Notes: generated by a model not told the origin, from the sequence alone. Shown: positions 1-10,446, counted from the first letter of the stretch. The stretch: DNA of 50,087 bases from Solicoccozyma terricola (GCA_001600875.1 BCLD01000002.1:1501768-1551854); one strand, 5' to 3'. Program-made: numbers and translations.

Positions 1-70
1 TTTTTCATTCATCAAAACTTCTTCCCTGAATTGTTGTTCGCGAACTTCATCGTTTTGTCCTCGTGTTGTC

Positions 71-643
71 TCATCGCCCACGCCGCGGTCGCCTTCGGCT
101 GTTTATTGTAAACGGTTCTGATGTCTCAAGAATCGAATAGGTAATGATAGAGTAGCTGCTTCCTGTATTCGTGGTTTGTCCAGTTGTGGATGATCCTGGT
201 AAACTGGATTCAGTCCCAGGACGTGATATCCGTGACATCACCTCTTCCCGGCGCTCGCGTATCTGGACATTATCTTCGTCGGAGATAGATACTATAGTCT
301 TTTCACCCTTTGGAAACTTGATCGTGATGATAACGGGATGAGGTATGACTTTTTGCCGGTCGTTTTCGAGATTGAATTTTATCTCATACACAGCGCCCAT
401 CTCAGACTTGCGAACATAGATTACCTCTGAAACTTCTGAGAAACGCCAAGTGAACTCATCGGTCAAATTTATAACAAGGCTTTTTTCAACGAAATGTTCA
501 CCAGCGTCCTTCAATTGTTTATAATAGTTCTTTGACCGGCGTCCTTGCTCCGCGGCAACTTCTTCAGGACTGTCGCCGACTTCTGCTTTTACACATTCTT
601 CCAAAGCTTCTATCCATGCAGCTTTCCCGTTCAGATAAGACAT
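71..643 (-). CDS. uncharacterised protein, tandem paralogue 1 of 3
   Basis: Single-exon reading frame of 190 codons. I do not recognise a family. It is mostly charged, with no signal peptide and no membrane segment. The N-terminus has an 'AWIEAL' stretch like the 'PWVTAL' and 'EWLVAL' of the two neighbouring genes. A beta-rich middle ('YEIKFNLEN', 'VIITIKFPKGEK') lines up with 'YQMSFNLQQG...VTIQIQFDK' in paralogue 2. The tail is Ser/Thr-rich and ends in a basic 'SRRRPRRGR'. The upstream block (about 645-1204) is related at DNA level to the blocks before paralogues 2 and 3, and the 3' side shares a 26-nt stretch with paralogue 2. That shared context is the best evidence that the frame is a real gene. 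Function unknown. Confidence 0.6.
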   Translation of the reverse strand: MSYLNGKAAWIEALEECVKAEVGDSPEEVAAEQGRRSKNYYKQLKDAGEHFVEKSLVINLTDEFTWRFSEVSEVIYVRKSEMGAVYEIKFNLENDRQKVIPHPVIITIKFPKGEKTIVSISDEDNVQIRERREEVMSRISRPGTESSLPGSSTTGQTTNTGSSYSIITYSILETSEPFTINSRRRPRRGR

Positions 644-644
644 C

Positions 645-1204
645 TAGATGGATGGCGGGGAAGTCCGAGTAAAGAAGCTTTGGTCAACGGTGATAACGAT
701 AGACAATGGGATGCGTGGGGGTGCTGGTTGAAGGTATTAAGTGGCTGTCGGTTATGAAGGTGGTGTAATGAAGTTTTAGTAAAAAAGGGGGGGGGGGGGG
801 GGGGGGGGGGGGGGGAGGGGGGGGGGGGGGGGGGGGAGGGGACGGCACGTCAGTAACCAAACGACACGCAGAAGGGAGACGCAGAGGGAACAGGAGCGCA
901 AGGAGTTACAGAACAAGGGGGGGGGGGGGGGGATTTCCTCTTTCCCTGACCCCTCTTAAATAGCCCCAACCGCTCCAAACCTGGCCGAAAAGTTTGATGA
1001 AAGGAGCTCCTGATTATGACACAAAAAAGCGCACATCTGGGTTCTCACAACAGATAACAGGGACGGAGGGAGGAAAGGAGCAGGAGCAAATATACAAAGG
1101 TGAGAGGGGGAAGGGTGAAGGACAAAACCGATGGAGTGACCCACAATGAAAGGAATATAATCATGCAGACTACTAGCACCGTACCCCTTATCATGGTGTA
1201 ACAC
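645..1204 (-). promoter_or_regulatory. upstream block of paralogue 1 (related to blocks at 2670-3229 and 4490-4984)
   Basis: This block aligns by eye with those upstream of the other two paralogues. Read on the minus strand it carries a TATA-like 'GGCTATTTAAGAGG' around 952-965. That is followed by a CAAC-rich probable leader of about 300 nt, lengthened here by an insertion of about 120 nt that holds a poly(G) run (787-840). Further out lie a conserved 'GAAAAGTTTGATGAAAGGAG' segment (plus strand, about 984) and a 'GCGCACATCTGGGTT' segment. The repetition of the layout upstream of three genes suggests shared regulation (inference). Confidence 0.55.
787..840. repeat. poly(G) run in the upstream block of paralogue 1
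   Basis: About 54 nt of G with a few A. A second, 15-nt G run lies at 917-931. The related blocks of the other paralogues lack this insertion. Confidence 0.9.
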
Positions 1205-1929
1205 AGCACTATGGTTTCAAAGCAGTTGAGAAGAGCATGTGGGATAAGACTGAGTTGTCAAGATGCTCCATAGGATAGAATAGGATTTCTAAACTATGCA
1301 CAAAGTCTTTTGATGCAGCGCCAACTTTGAGGTAGGCAACATATGGGCAATAGTCAAAGGAGGCAGCATGGTTCATTGCCTGATGGGGTGAGCGAGGTCG
1401 ATAAGCAGCCAGATAACGTTGACCAGACGACTGAGGGAAAGATGATTCGGCTGTTTCAACAAAGTCCATTCTGTTTATTGTGCGACAGATTCCACAGATC
1501 TGGTAGCCACAGCACAAACACACAATATTATTCTGGGGAATGAGTCTCTGAAAACACAAGTGAATCCCTATTCGGGGATGGACAGATGATGATGTTCTCT
1601 GGCGAAGGTTGAGCCCACGTAATCTTCATGGAGCCAGTGCACACAACAATGGACTATTCCGCAAACATGATGGAACGCAAACAAGGACAATGATTTTGAG
1701 ATCGTTATACGATGGGCAGAAGATTGGCGACCGGATTCAGGAGCAACTAGCTGTTTATTTTTGGGAATCTTGGGAAGTACCATGACCCAAGGCATATATA
1801 TGATTTCGTCTGTTTTTCATTTTCATTTTCATTTTCATTTTCATTTTTCAATTTTACTTTTACTTTCCTGGTCTTTGAGGAGATTCGTTAGGTACTTTCT
1901 TTATTTTTCATTCATCAAAACTTCTTCCC
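1205..1929. other. spacer between paralogues 1 and 2
   Basis: I see no convincing gene here. It contains a hexanucleotide microsatellite of about six TTTTCA units (about 1815-1850). Directly before the end of paralogue 2 lies a 26-nt stretch (about 1904-1929) that also occurs at window positions 1-27. That stretch is therefore the duplicated 3' flank of paralogues 1 and 2. Confidence 0.5.
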
Positions 1930-2667
1930 TCAGATGTTACTCCAGGACTTGGTGTTTTTGTCATGGCTTTCTCTCCTCATATGTTCGAATATTGAGTCAT
2001 CCGTAGATTCCCCGTCACTGTTCGCGGTCGTATTGACATCGGTTGGAGGTTCGGTTGCCTCAAATCTGGATGTGGATGTTCCTTGATCCCTCATTGGTGT
2101 ACTTCCACTTGCAACACTTGCTTCGACGGTGTCGTCGTGCACTGGACCCCCTGGAAATGAAGAATAGGCTTGAGAGGCGGCAGTAGAACTTTTCACTTCC
2201 TCCTCTTCTCCCCCATCTTCCTTGACCGTAGTCTCGAATTTCAAATCTTTGATAGATGTTCGGTCCCTATTGCCCAAGATCTTGTCAAACTGAATCTGGA
2301 TAGTAACCGTAAGTGTGCCGACTCGCTTTCCCTGCTGAAGATTGAAAGACATTTGGTACTGGTGCCTAGGTTTGGTTTTCAAAATGCTCGACAGTGAGAG
2401 TGATGTTTGGGATTGCGCGCTATTCACCTCGTCCAACTTGAGTTGCACTTCGCGAAAGGATGAGATATTCCAAATGTTGTTGTCGCCCGGAATGCTTACA
2501 ACATGGCTGCCTGCTACGAAATCTTTGCCTTTTAATTCCAAGATATAAAGATATCTATCTGATATGGGATTGGGATTGATAACTTCTGGAACAATCTGCT
2601 TGTCGATGAGCTTCTTAAGCGCTGTGACCCATGGAGCATCCAGTTTTGTTTTCAAAAACGAAGACAT
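1930..2667 (-). CDS. uncharacterised protein, tandem paralogue 2 of 3
   Basis: Single-exon frame of 245 codons with no signal peptide or membrane span. Residues about 1-150 are likely a folded beta-rich region ('LYILELKGKDFVAGSHVVSIPG', 'YQMSFNLQQGKRVGTLTVTIQIQF'). Residues about 150-245 are a Ser/Thr/Asp/Glu-rich, probably disordered tail. Compared with paralogues 1 and 3 it keeps the N-terminal 'W..AL', a 'V.IPG/PDG' turn and a C-terminal beta hairpin of the shared core, but overall identity looks low. The conserved upstream block and 3' flank show that it arose by tandem duplication. Function unknown. Confidence 0.6.
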   Translation of the reverse strand: MSSFLKTKLDAPWVTALKKLIDKQIVPEVINPNPISDRYLYILELKGKDFVAGSHVVSIPGDNNIWNISSFREVQLKLDEVNSAQSQTSLSLSSILKTKPRHQYQMSFNLQQGKRVGTLTVTIQIQFDKILGNRDRTSIKDLKFETTVKEDGGEEEEVKSSTAASQAYSSFPGGPVHDDTVEASVASGSTPMRDQGTSTSRFEATEPPTDVNTTANSDGESTDDSIFEHMRRESHDKNTKSWSNI

Positions 2668-2669
2668 GA

Positions 2670-3229
2670 TGATGGAAGTATACGAACGAGGTCAAGGATC
2701 ACAGGTGATATGTCAAAAGTGAAAGGGGGAGTGCTATATAGGTGGTAGATGGATGATGGGGAAGTGCAAGGCGAGAAGATTCAGCTAATGATGATAATGA
2801 TAGACTGTGATGTGTGGAGTTGCTGTTAAAGGTATTGAGTGGCTAGCGATTGGGAAGGTGGTATAATGATGTGAAGCAATAGACGGGAGGGCAACCCCCC
2901 CCCCCCCCCCCTTTTCCTGAACCCTGTTAAATACCACCAATCGCTCCAAACCAGGTCGAAAAGTTTGATGAAAGGAGGTCTTCAATCATGACGAAAAGAC
3001 CAGACATCTGGGTTCCAAAACAACAGATAAGAGGGAGGGAGGGATGTAGCAGAAGGAATTTAAATATACAGAAGGTAAGAGGGGGGAAGAGATGACGTAT
3101 GTTACGGATGGAGTGACGTACGTTTGTGAAAGGAAGATCACCCAAAGCAGCTTCGTAGCAAGCAGACTTCCAACACCCGCACCCTAGCGACGCGTCGCGA
3201 CGCGAATGGTTAGTCACCCGGAGGATCAC
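2670..3229 (-). promoter_or_regulatory. upstream block of paralogue 2
   Basis: Homologous to 645-1204 and 4490-4984. The minus-strand TATA-like 'GGTATTTAACAGG' lies at about 2925-2938, about 265 nt before the start codon. The poly(C) run at 2898-2919 occupies the same position, next to the TATA-like element, as the poly(G) run at 917-931 in copy 1. Copy 3 has no such run there. Confidence 0.5.
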
Positions 3230-3469
3230 GCGGAATTCATTAATGCGCCGGTAAGACTTCTCACGGTGGACGCTGTCTATTCGTCATACATAAATTGGTA
3301 TGGGATGAGACGGGAGTTATCAGGATGGTCCTTAGGCAAGAAAAGCATCACTGGGCTGTGCATAAATTCGAATGGCACATGAGGTCAATGTATGCATATG
3401 GGTCCTACAATCAAGGGAAAATAAAAGTAGGGTTCATATGTCATATCAGGTCGAAGAGATGGAGGGAAC

Positions 3470-3471
<2 letters not shown>

Positions 3472-3559
<88 letters not shown>
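3472..3559. repeat. poly(G) run of about 88 nt
   Basis: An almost pure G run in the spacer between paralogues 2 and 3. It is the longest homopolymer of the window. Poly-Gly and poly-Pro reading frames across it are artefacts of the run. Confidence 0.9.
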
Positions 3560-3654
3560 GGGGTGACAGGCACTGAGTACTGTGGCGTATGCATTGTTTT
3601 ACTATTTGTGATTATATTGTTGTTGAGCTGATTAGCGAGATAGATTTCATAGTT

Positions 3655-4488
3655 TCAACTGGGTTTATTCTTCGGGTCCTTCCAACCGATCGCCGATGTT
3701 TGAAGCCAAGACTGGGTTTCGGTCACGTAACTGGTAGTGGTGGCGTCACTCGTGGTTGTTTGAGCGGTTGTGCCTGCGGCGCTACCGGCTAAAAGGGATG
3801 GTTCTCCTAGCGCCCCACTCATTAAATAATCCCCACTGCCTACTTCCATGCTCGTCAAAGTCGTATTCGCCGACTCTTCTGGAATAGTCTTGCCGGTATT
3901 AGAGCCCTCGCAGCTGGTTTCTACCGCCGATTTCAAAGAGTCGCCGGGTATACTATCCGAAAGGTGCTTCAAAACTTTCTTCATGGTCTCTTTCTCCTCT
4001 TTCTTTTCCTCGACTCTATTAGGTTTCCCAGTCAAGATCCTATGTTCAAGATGTCTGACCAATCGTTCACCTTTGTCCGTGAACTGGATTACTATGAAAA
4101 CGCGAAGTCTTTCATCTTGGGTCCCTTCATCTTGCGCTCCCTCTTGAAGGTTTGACCTACTTAGCTTGAAAAGCATGTGATACCCGAACTTAACCTTGAA
4201 TGGTGTGTCGGTGCCGCTCACCTCTTGCCAGAATCTGGAAGACCCGGATTGCGAAGTCTTCACCAGGTACGCTTCGAGACAGGCTGAAATATGTGACTCG
4301 TGGTTGCCGTCGGGAATGCGCACAGCATGTTTACGGTCCGCCAGAATTTGGCCGATTCGTAGCAAGGTTAAAGGAAACTTGGTTTCTCTGCTGTTGCCCT
4401 TGTATTGGACAAAGGTGGACATGTTCCGTCCGGTGATTTCTCTATTGAGCGCTACAAGCCATTCCTCCTCAATTGCTGCAGCAGACAT
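3655..4488 (-). CDS. uncharacterised protein, tandem paralogue 3 of 3
   Basis: Single-exon frame of 277 codons. It has the N-terminal 'EEWLVALNREI' that matches the 'W..AL' of the siblings. A middle section ('HAVRIPDGNHESHISACLEAYLVK', 'VKFGYHMLFKLSRSN', 'LRVFIVIQF') lines up with the beta-rich core of paralogues 1 and 2. The tail is long, Ser/Thr/Gly-rich and probably disordered. There is no signal peptide, membrane span or known catalytic motif. Family membership rests on this faint protein similarity plus the clear similarity of the upstream DNA. Confidence 0.6.
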   Translation of the reverse strand: MSAAAIEEEWLVALNREITGRNMSTFVQYKGNSRETKFPLTLLRIGQILADRKHAVRIPDGNHESHISACLEAYLVKTSQSGSSRFWQEVSGTDTPFKVKFGYHMLFKLSRSNLQEGAQDEGTQDERLRVFIVIQFTDKGERLVRHLEHRILTGKPNRVEEKKEEKETMKKVLKHLSDSIPGDSLKSAVETSCEGSNTGKTIPEESANTTLTSMEVGSGDYLMSGALGEPSLLAGSAAGTTAQTTTSDATTTSYVTETQSWLQTSAIGWKDPKNKPS

Positions 4489-4489
4489 G

Positions 4490-4984
4490 ATGGTGAAAGT
4501 AAAGGACAGAGGTCGAGGTTCAGAGGCGATAGGTCAAAAGTGAAGGGGGAAGTTTTTTTCCAGGTGGTAGATGAATGATGGGTCTGGGACAGTCAAGGAG
4601 AAGGGATTTGGTCAACGGTGATAGAAAATGTGATGTGGAGAGGTGCTTGTTCAAGTTATTGAATGCCTAGCTAGTAGAAAGTTGGTGTTGTGATTGCAAA
4701 GTAAAGCGAAAGGGGTACAACAAAAAGGCTCTCGTTGACCCCTCTTTTATAGTACTATTGCCCGAAACCACATCAAAAAAGTTGGAAAGGATGGATGAAA
4801 GGAATTCCACATCGGTACCTAAAAATAGCGCACATCCGGGTTTTGAGAAGCAGGAGCAAACTTTCAGAGGTGAGGGGGGGAAGGGATATGTGTTACATCT
4901 CGAATGAAAGGAAGATCTAAGCACCCGCAACCGATGTGTCCGGCAGTTTCGAGTGCTTCCCCAGCTTACCTTTTCGAGCGGCAA
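4490..4984 (-). promoter_or_regulatory. upstream block of paralogue 3
   Basis: Related to the blocks at 645-1204 and 2670-3229 but without homopolymer runs. It therefore probably shows the ancestral arrangement best. The minus-strand TATA-like 'ACTATAAAAGAGG' lies at about 4741-4753, about 260 nt before the start. The 'GCGCACATCCGGGTT' segment (about 4828) is shared with copy 1. The stretch 4985-5284 that follows holds nothing I can support as a gene. Confidence 0.5.
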
Positions 4985-5284
4985 ATAGTGTTGTATGAAG
5001 GAATCACTAACAGCTGTCTAGATACTTGACCTGCTGTTTTGGTGGAATAAAAGCTCGATTGACGCCTTTCAATGCCACGCCACCAATCCCTCTGCCCCAA
5101 CTATTTTTGATTTCCTTCAGCATAATATGTTCTTCAAGTCGGTGCATGGCAGGTAGACCGTACAGCTCCACTAGCCATGTAGATTGATCATAATATGAAG
5201 CGTAGAATATGCTGACTTGCACGGATGATATAATACCACACCATTATCCAGGCATCTTCAAAATATCCCATGGACCTTCCCGGA

Positions 5285-8200
5285 TTACAACTTCGCTAAC
5301 ACTGGCTCTGACAAAGCAAATTTGCTGGCCATCTTACGTAGTTCCGCTTTGAGGACCTTACCCGTACTAACAGTGCTCATGGAAAGTCAGCTCCAGGCCC
5401 AACACCTCCTTTTCCCTGCAACTAACCTTGACTTTGGCAGATCATCTACAAACTCGATCCACTCGGGTACAGCGTATCCAGCGAGCGACTTTCGCGAAAA
5501 GTCCTTGATTGCCTTGTCGAGCTTGGGCAAGTCGTCCTTCTTCCATGTCGTGCGAGCTTGCTGATTCAAGACGATGAATGCCATAGGCCTCTCGCCCCAC
5601 TTCGGATGCGCCCTGGCAACGACAGCAACTTCTCCGATGTCGGGGTGTTGTGCCATGACGCTTTCAACCGCTAGTGTCGACACGTTCTGGGAGGGCAGGC
5701 GTGTCAGTACCACATGGTGACGCATTCGCTGGGAGTAAGGTTACACACCTCTCCACCGGAAATTACCATATCCTTGAGTCGATCTGGGGGCCAAATCTGG
5801 TTAGCATCAGTGGCCCTCAAGAGGGTCGTGTTCTGAAGATTCACCTTGGATGTGTATCTCTCCTGTAGGATACCTAACAGCCAAGTCACCTGGATATGAG
5901 CCCCGGATCGTGTTAGTTTGATCGGCTTGGCACTTGGCCGGCACGAAAAAACGCACCCGAGTGCATCCACCCGCCAGCGAAAGCTTCGGCTGTCTTCTCC
6001 GGGTCGAAGAGGTACTCGGTCATAAGGCTCTGCAACGCCGGAGATTCTCAGTAAAGTTAGCCACCAAAAGTTATGACGCCTGCTCACGTTACCGCGGAAG
6101 AGGATCTACGTTGTTTGCGGTTGCATATCAGCCCCCTGCTATCGTAGAGCAACCGCTAGCCTACAAGGAACTAACCTCGCCAATGGTCTTCCCATCCATC
6201 GGCACGTCCCGCATAGGATTGTTCACGGGGTCCTCCTCTGGGTAAACAACGCGAACGTCCTCAGAAACGGCCATCCTGTGCGGGGAGTTGAAGTCGCCGT
6301 CAGAGCTCATGTTCCCCATCAGAGGGAGAACTGCTTAGGTGACGTATATCACTTACACTGAACCTTGCTTAGCGAGCGCCTGAGCTCGCTCTTCGGACGT
6401 CAACTCATCAGCGTTAACCTGAAAGAGGGAGGTTAGAATGCGCTTCGAGAAGTCAATTTGGGAAAATCAATACCTACAGGTAGGTAAGGCTTGACTACCA
6501 AAGCGAGGGTCTCCGTCATTCCATACCTGTCCATCCAATGGCAAAGAGTCAACAAATTGCCTCTAATGACACCACAGTCACTCACCCCAGATCGTAAGTC
6601 AACCCAATCTCCTCACACCTCGCTATCATAGTCGCAGTTGGCGAAGCACCGCCACCGATGTTCAGGACCGGATGAGGGAGACGTTTGATGTGGGGTGGAC
6701 GGGAGGCGAGGATACCGAGTGTAACCGTTGGGGCGCACTGCGAGGGCGTTGAAGCGAACAGTTCGTAAGCAGTCGTGCATAACGTCATGTCCCCAACACG
6801 AATCGTCCAAAACGCACACAGAAATGTGTCACTCCCGAATGCAAAAGATGATTCCAAACGATATCATTCTACACCATCATAATCATCGATCAGCCCCATT
6901 CAAATCAGAGCACACCGTTACCCAACCCAACTCACTCTAACTTGTCGAATGATGACACTCGTTGCTCCTGCTAGTACAAGCGCCCAGGGGTAACACCATC
7001 CCGCGGCGTGGTACATCGGTAAAGTCCACAAACAGACCGTCCGATCTGATAATCTGGTAGAGATGCGAACATATGAACAAATGGTCATGTCAACGCGAGG
7101 GGTGAGGAAGGGAAGATGCACTTACTTGTGTAGATACGCGCTTGACATTGCAGCTAGAAAAGAAGATCGATGACTTGTGACTACTCCTTTGGGCTGTGTG
7201 GCAGGTGGCAAGGGTGTGGCGTACATTACTCAGACGAAAAACTCACGAGCAAATACATCAACTATGCAAACTTACCCTCCCAGTTGTTCCGGACCTGTAA
7301 TGACGATGATAATGACTCGATCAGCCCTCTCCCCCTTCTCCCCATGCCAAATAGGCTCCCAAATCACCCACGTATAATTCACACAAGCAGCCTGCCTTTC
7401 ATCCTCAACCGCCACCAACCCCTGCCACCCTGCCTCTTTCGAATACCTCCTCCCAGAGCTCAAAAACATCTCATATTGGCAATCTGATCTTCCCGAATCT
7501 TGACAAATGATGGTGGGTACGGATGTATCCGAGACGAGATGAGCGTATTCGTGGTCTACGAGGATGAGAGATGGAAGGGAGTGGTTGATTATGTATTCGA
7601 TTTCTCCCTTTGTGAGACGGACGTTGGGGGTGATTCTTGGGGGGGGGGGGGGGGGGGGGGGGTATCAGTCTGGGTGCAGGGATCTCGTCGTAGGATGGAA
7701 GAAGAGAACTCACACAGCTGCACCGGATGCTGGTACTCCCGAATGAGCATCAAAGAGCAAATTACTATGACGACCCCAGCGAAATGAAATCAATACCTTC
7801 TTCGCTCGCAACCCCTGCAAACCCCCCCCCTCTCGGGGGTACCCACCTATTCGGTGCCAAAACACAAACCCTATCTCCTTTCCCAATCCCTCTTTCCTTG
7901 ATCGCATAAGCTAGATTCTGCACCCTCTGTGCCCAAACAGCGTATGTGTATACGGTCGGAGTGAGAGTATCTGGTGTACATGTCGCGATTTTGTTTGGCC
8001 AGATGGCTGCTGCTCGTGGAATCCAATGTAATGGGGCTATGTATCGGGTGGGTGTGGTTGAAAGGGGCTGTCAGTGTGGAAAGGAGGAGTTGTAGAACAT
8101 TGGAATGGTGTTAATACTCACATAATGCAGTGTAATTGGCAGGTGTACCGTCCGCGAAAGCGAATCTAAGCGGTTTATCGGCTGTGCGTTGGGGTGGGAT

Positions 8201-8290
8201 GGATTCTGGAGTTGGTTTGAATGAACGAAGGTGGTGGATGATTTGGGATGTTTCGGGTACGAGTTGAGGTCCGTGTGCTGATTCGTGCAT
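5285..8290 (-). CDS. acyl-CoA ligase (ANL/AMP-binding family), probably peroxisomal
   Basis: An intron-rich gene of about 13-14 exons that activates a carboxylic acid with ATP and CoA. The start is 'MHESAHGPQL'. Exons give, in order: the N-terminal lobe ('HWIPRAAAIWPNKIA', 'GKGDRVCVLAPNSN'); the P-loop 'YTSGTTGRPKGV', assembled from three exons with 'SGTTGR' on a 19-nt microexon at 7276-7294; 'LPMYHAAGW'; the 'YGMTET' motif; and the hinge region 'RLKDMVISGGENVS'. The C-terminal domain has 'HPKWGERPMAFIVL' and the adenylation lysine in 'STGKVLKAELR'. The last residues are Ala-Lys-Leu, an accepted type-1 peroxisomal targeting signal. A C-rich run (plus-strand G at about 7638-7661) sits in one intron. 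The substrate is not predictable; medium/long-chain fatty or aryl acids are likely. The last intron falls between 'DDLPKS' and 'STVSTGK'. Confidence 0.9.
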
Positions 8291-9080
8291 GGTGGTGTGG
8301 TGGTGTCGGGATGGTGGTGATACTCAAGTGGGTGAAATGATAGGGTGAAGGATGGGTGCAGGACTTCTTGTCCACTTTGTAAACCTGTGCCTGATATGTC
8401 CCCATATGCGGGGAAAATGGCGCCCCGCGGTCGATCACGAGATGTGGCGGTGGCGAGACGGACATAGCCGGAGCCACGTGATGTCTACCCCGCAGCCGGG
8501 GCGGGGGTGGCAACCGGCTAAGCGACGGGAGGGGATTAGCCGATGGCACGGCGCACGTGGATGGGTATCCCCAGACCCCCTCTCGCTGCCAGTCGTGCTC
8601 TTCACCTCCATCAGTGTTGTCCATCCGTGTTTCAGAACATGCGGGTCAAACGTTTCTGTGTCTCTACTTGGTTTTGACAGGATTTATTGGAAATGAAAAT
8701 CGCATGCCACTGGGTTTCTTTGCTCGTCTCGTTGTACCTTTCCAGTTGGAAATCGGGGTGTGCAATATTACCAGCAATCATCACCCCACTCACTCTGCTC
8801 TGAGTCGTCCGAGAACGTTGTGTAGCTGTTTGTGAATGGATCGAGCACGGAGTGATGATACCGCATAATCGTCACAGAGTGATCACGCACCAATGATCTC
8901 CCGTTGTTCCGACCGGTCCGTATGGGTGTTCCTCCAGGCTATCAGCTCCTGGCAATCGTTCGTCATACACATAACACACTCCGTAGCCCTCCGTAGCAAT
9001 TCCACACTCCCATCTCCACCCATCTCCACCCATCTCCACCCATCTCCACCCAACCCCACCCCATCATGTCCTCAACCGCA
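8291..9080. other. intergenic, upstream of the acyl-CoA ligase
   Basis: No convincing gene. A decamer tandem repeat (CATCTCCACC, four to five copies, about 9010-9055) lies just before the glycosidase relic. The early part is the divergent-side promoter of the acyl-CoA ligase. Confidence 0.4.
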
Positions 9081-9084
9081 TCCT

Positions 9085-9930
9085 GTATCCCAGCACTACA
9101 ACGCCACTGGATATGGGTGCCTGAATGGCGCGCGACTTTTCCAATCAATCCAATGAGGTGGTAGATTGGAACGGTCCCGGTGTCGAAAGGGGAACACCAC
9201 CAGCGGGTGGAAAAACTGGCGTCTTCTCCTACTTCAGCATGCTGTATGTCCACGCACTCAAAACTCGGGCACTCCTCCGTCGACTTGGAAAAGCGGCTCG
9301 GAGTGGCGGACGAGTGTGAAGCTCGAGCCGAGTCTATCCGCCTCGCTATCCGAGAACACTGCTATGACGGCCAGTTCTTCACCGACACTCCCTCGTATCG
9401 GAAAGTGGGCAACACTCACAGCACGCTCAAGTCTGGGCCGTCTTCTCAGGCGCCATCACCGATCCATTCGAACAACATCGTCTTCTCGCCACTTCCTTCG
9501 CATCGGAAATCTGGCTTCGCACCTTGTTCCATCGTCGCCATGCACTACGCCTTTCGAGCACTCGCTCACGAAGGGTTATACACCCCAATTCTTCCACCAG
9601 TTCTGGGCGTTGGGGAGACAGATGATCGAGTGGGAAACGTCCACCTGGGAGGAGGATCCAATCTCTCAGCGAACGGGACCGTCATGCATGGGGATCGCTT
9701 GCCCTCTACGAATACACCTCCGAGGTAGCGGTCGTCAAGCCAGGCGAAGCTGGTTGGAAGAGGGTGCTCTGGGAACCGAAGCCTGCTCTGTTCGACCAGG
9801 TGGACTGCAGCGTTGCAGGGGGAAGGGGCAGGGTAGCACGGGTGACCTGGAACGGATCGATAGCGAGATTACGTCTCCCAGAGGAGCTGCTGGTGTCGAG
9901 CAGGCTTCCAGGATCAGACTGGACTGATCA
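9085..9930 (+). pseudogene. GH78-type (alpha-L-rhamnosidase-like) six-hairpin glycosidase relic
   Basis: Recognisable pieces of the C-terminal half of an alpha-L-rhamnosidase-like enzyme occur in the right order but in changing frames. They are 'VDWNGPGVERGTPPAGG' and 'SYFSMLYVHAL'; 'EKRLGVADE' with 'CYDGQFFTDTPS'; 'WAVFSGAITDPFEQHRLLA'; 'GFAPCSIVAMHYAFRALAHE'; 'FFHQFWALGRQMIEWETS'; and 'HAWGSLALYEYTSE' with 'GWKRVLWEPKP'. At least five frame changes, too close together to be introns, separate them. No N-terminal half is visible. The intact family cleaves terminal rhamnose from plant or microbial glycans. This copy cannot make an enzyme. It could be a decayed native gene or a decayed transfer. 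Confidence 0.75.
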
Positions 9931-10446
9931 CGGCGCCTGAGGAGGTGGTATTGACGTACAAGCTGTAAATGATTGATGTGATGCGCTCGCAGAGCCTCGT
10001 ACAACTCAAGGTAGGACTCTGGACGCTGCATTTGTGATTGAGATGAAACGCCGGCGGTTACTCGCCGGGTGACTAGTTCAAAGGGAATCTATCCGGAAGT
10101 TCAGCTTACCAATGCCATGTGCATGAAGTGAGTCTGCAACCAGTGCACCCTACTATACCTACTCCACTGCGCATGTGTCTAGAACAGAAGCTCCTTCGGC
10201 GCTTTATCTGTGCAAAGTGGTCAAGGGTATACAGGTAGACGATGAATGGGATGACACGCGGGCACACATTCTCTTCAGGCAGAACTAGCTAGAAAACAAG
10301 CATGTGTACTCCGATAGAGAACGACGGTGATGGAAGTGCCCAGTACCATCACGATTAGTATTGCCCACGAGTTGCTCCTGCACGCACCCTGATGGGTTAC
10401 GTTTGCGTCATACGTCCATGTAAACACAATCCACAGCCCACGTCAT
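9931..10446. other. intergenic, no gene seen
   Basis: This stretch lies between the glycosidase relic and the 3' end of the serine dehydratase. I find neither a supported coding frame nor an RNA gene. Confidence 0.4.

Noticed and set aside
1209..1559. Minus-strand open frame of 116 codons between paralogues 1 and 2
   Set aside because: Not present in the equivalent position of the other spacers, has no recognisable feature, and opposite frames are similarly open.
3385..3594. Poly-Gly and poly-Pro open frames across the long G run
   Set aside because: They exist only because a homopolymer has no stop codons; there is no flanking protein feature.
5007..5222. Minus-strand open frame of 71 codons downstream of the acyl-CoA ligase
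   Set aside because: Short, no motif, and no splice connection to the neighbour.
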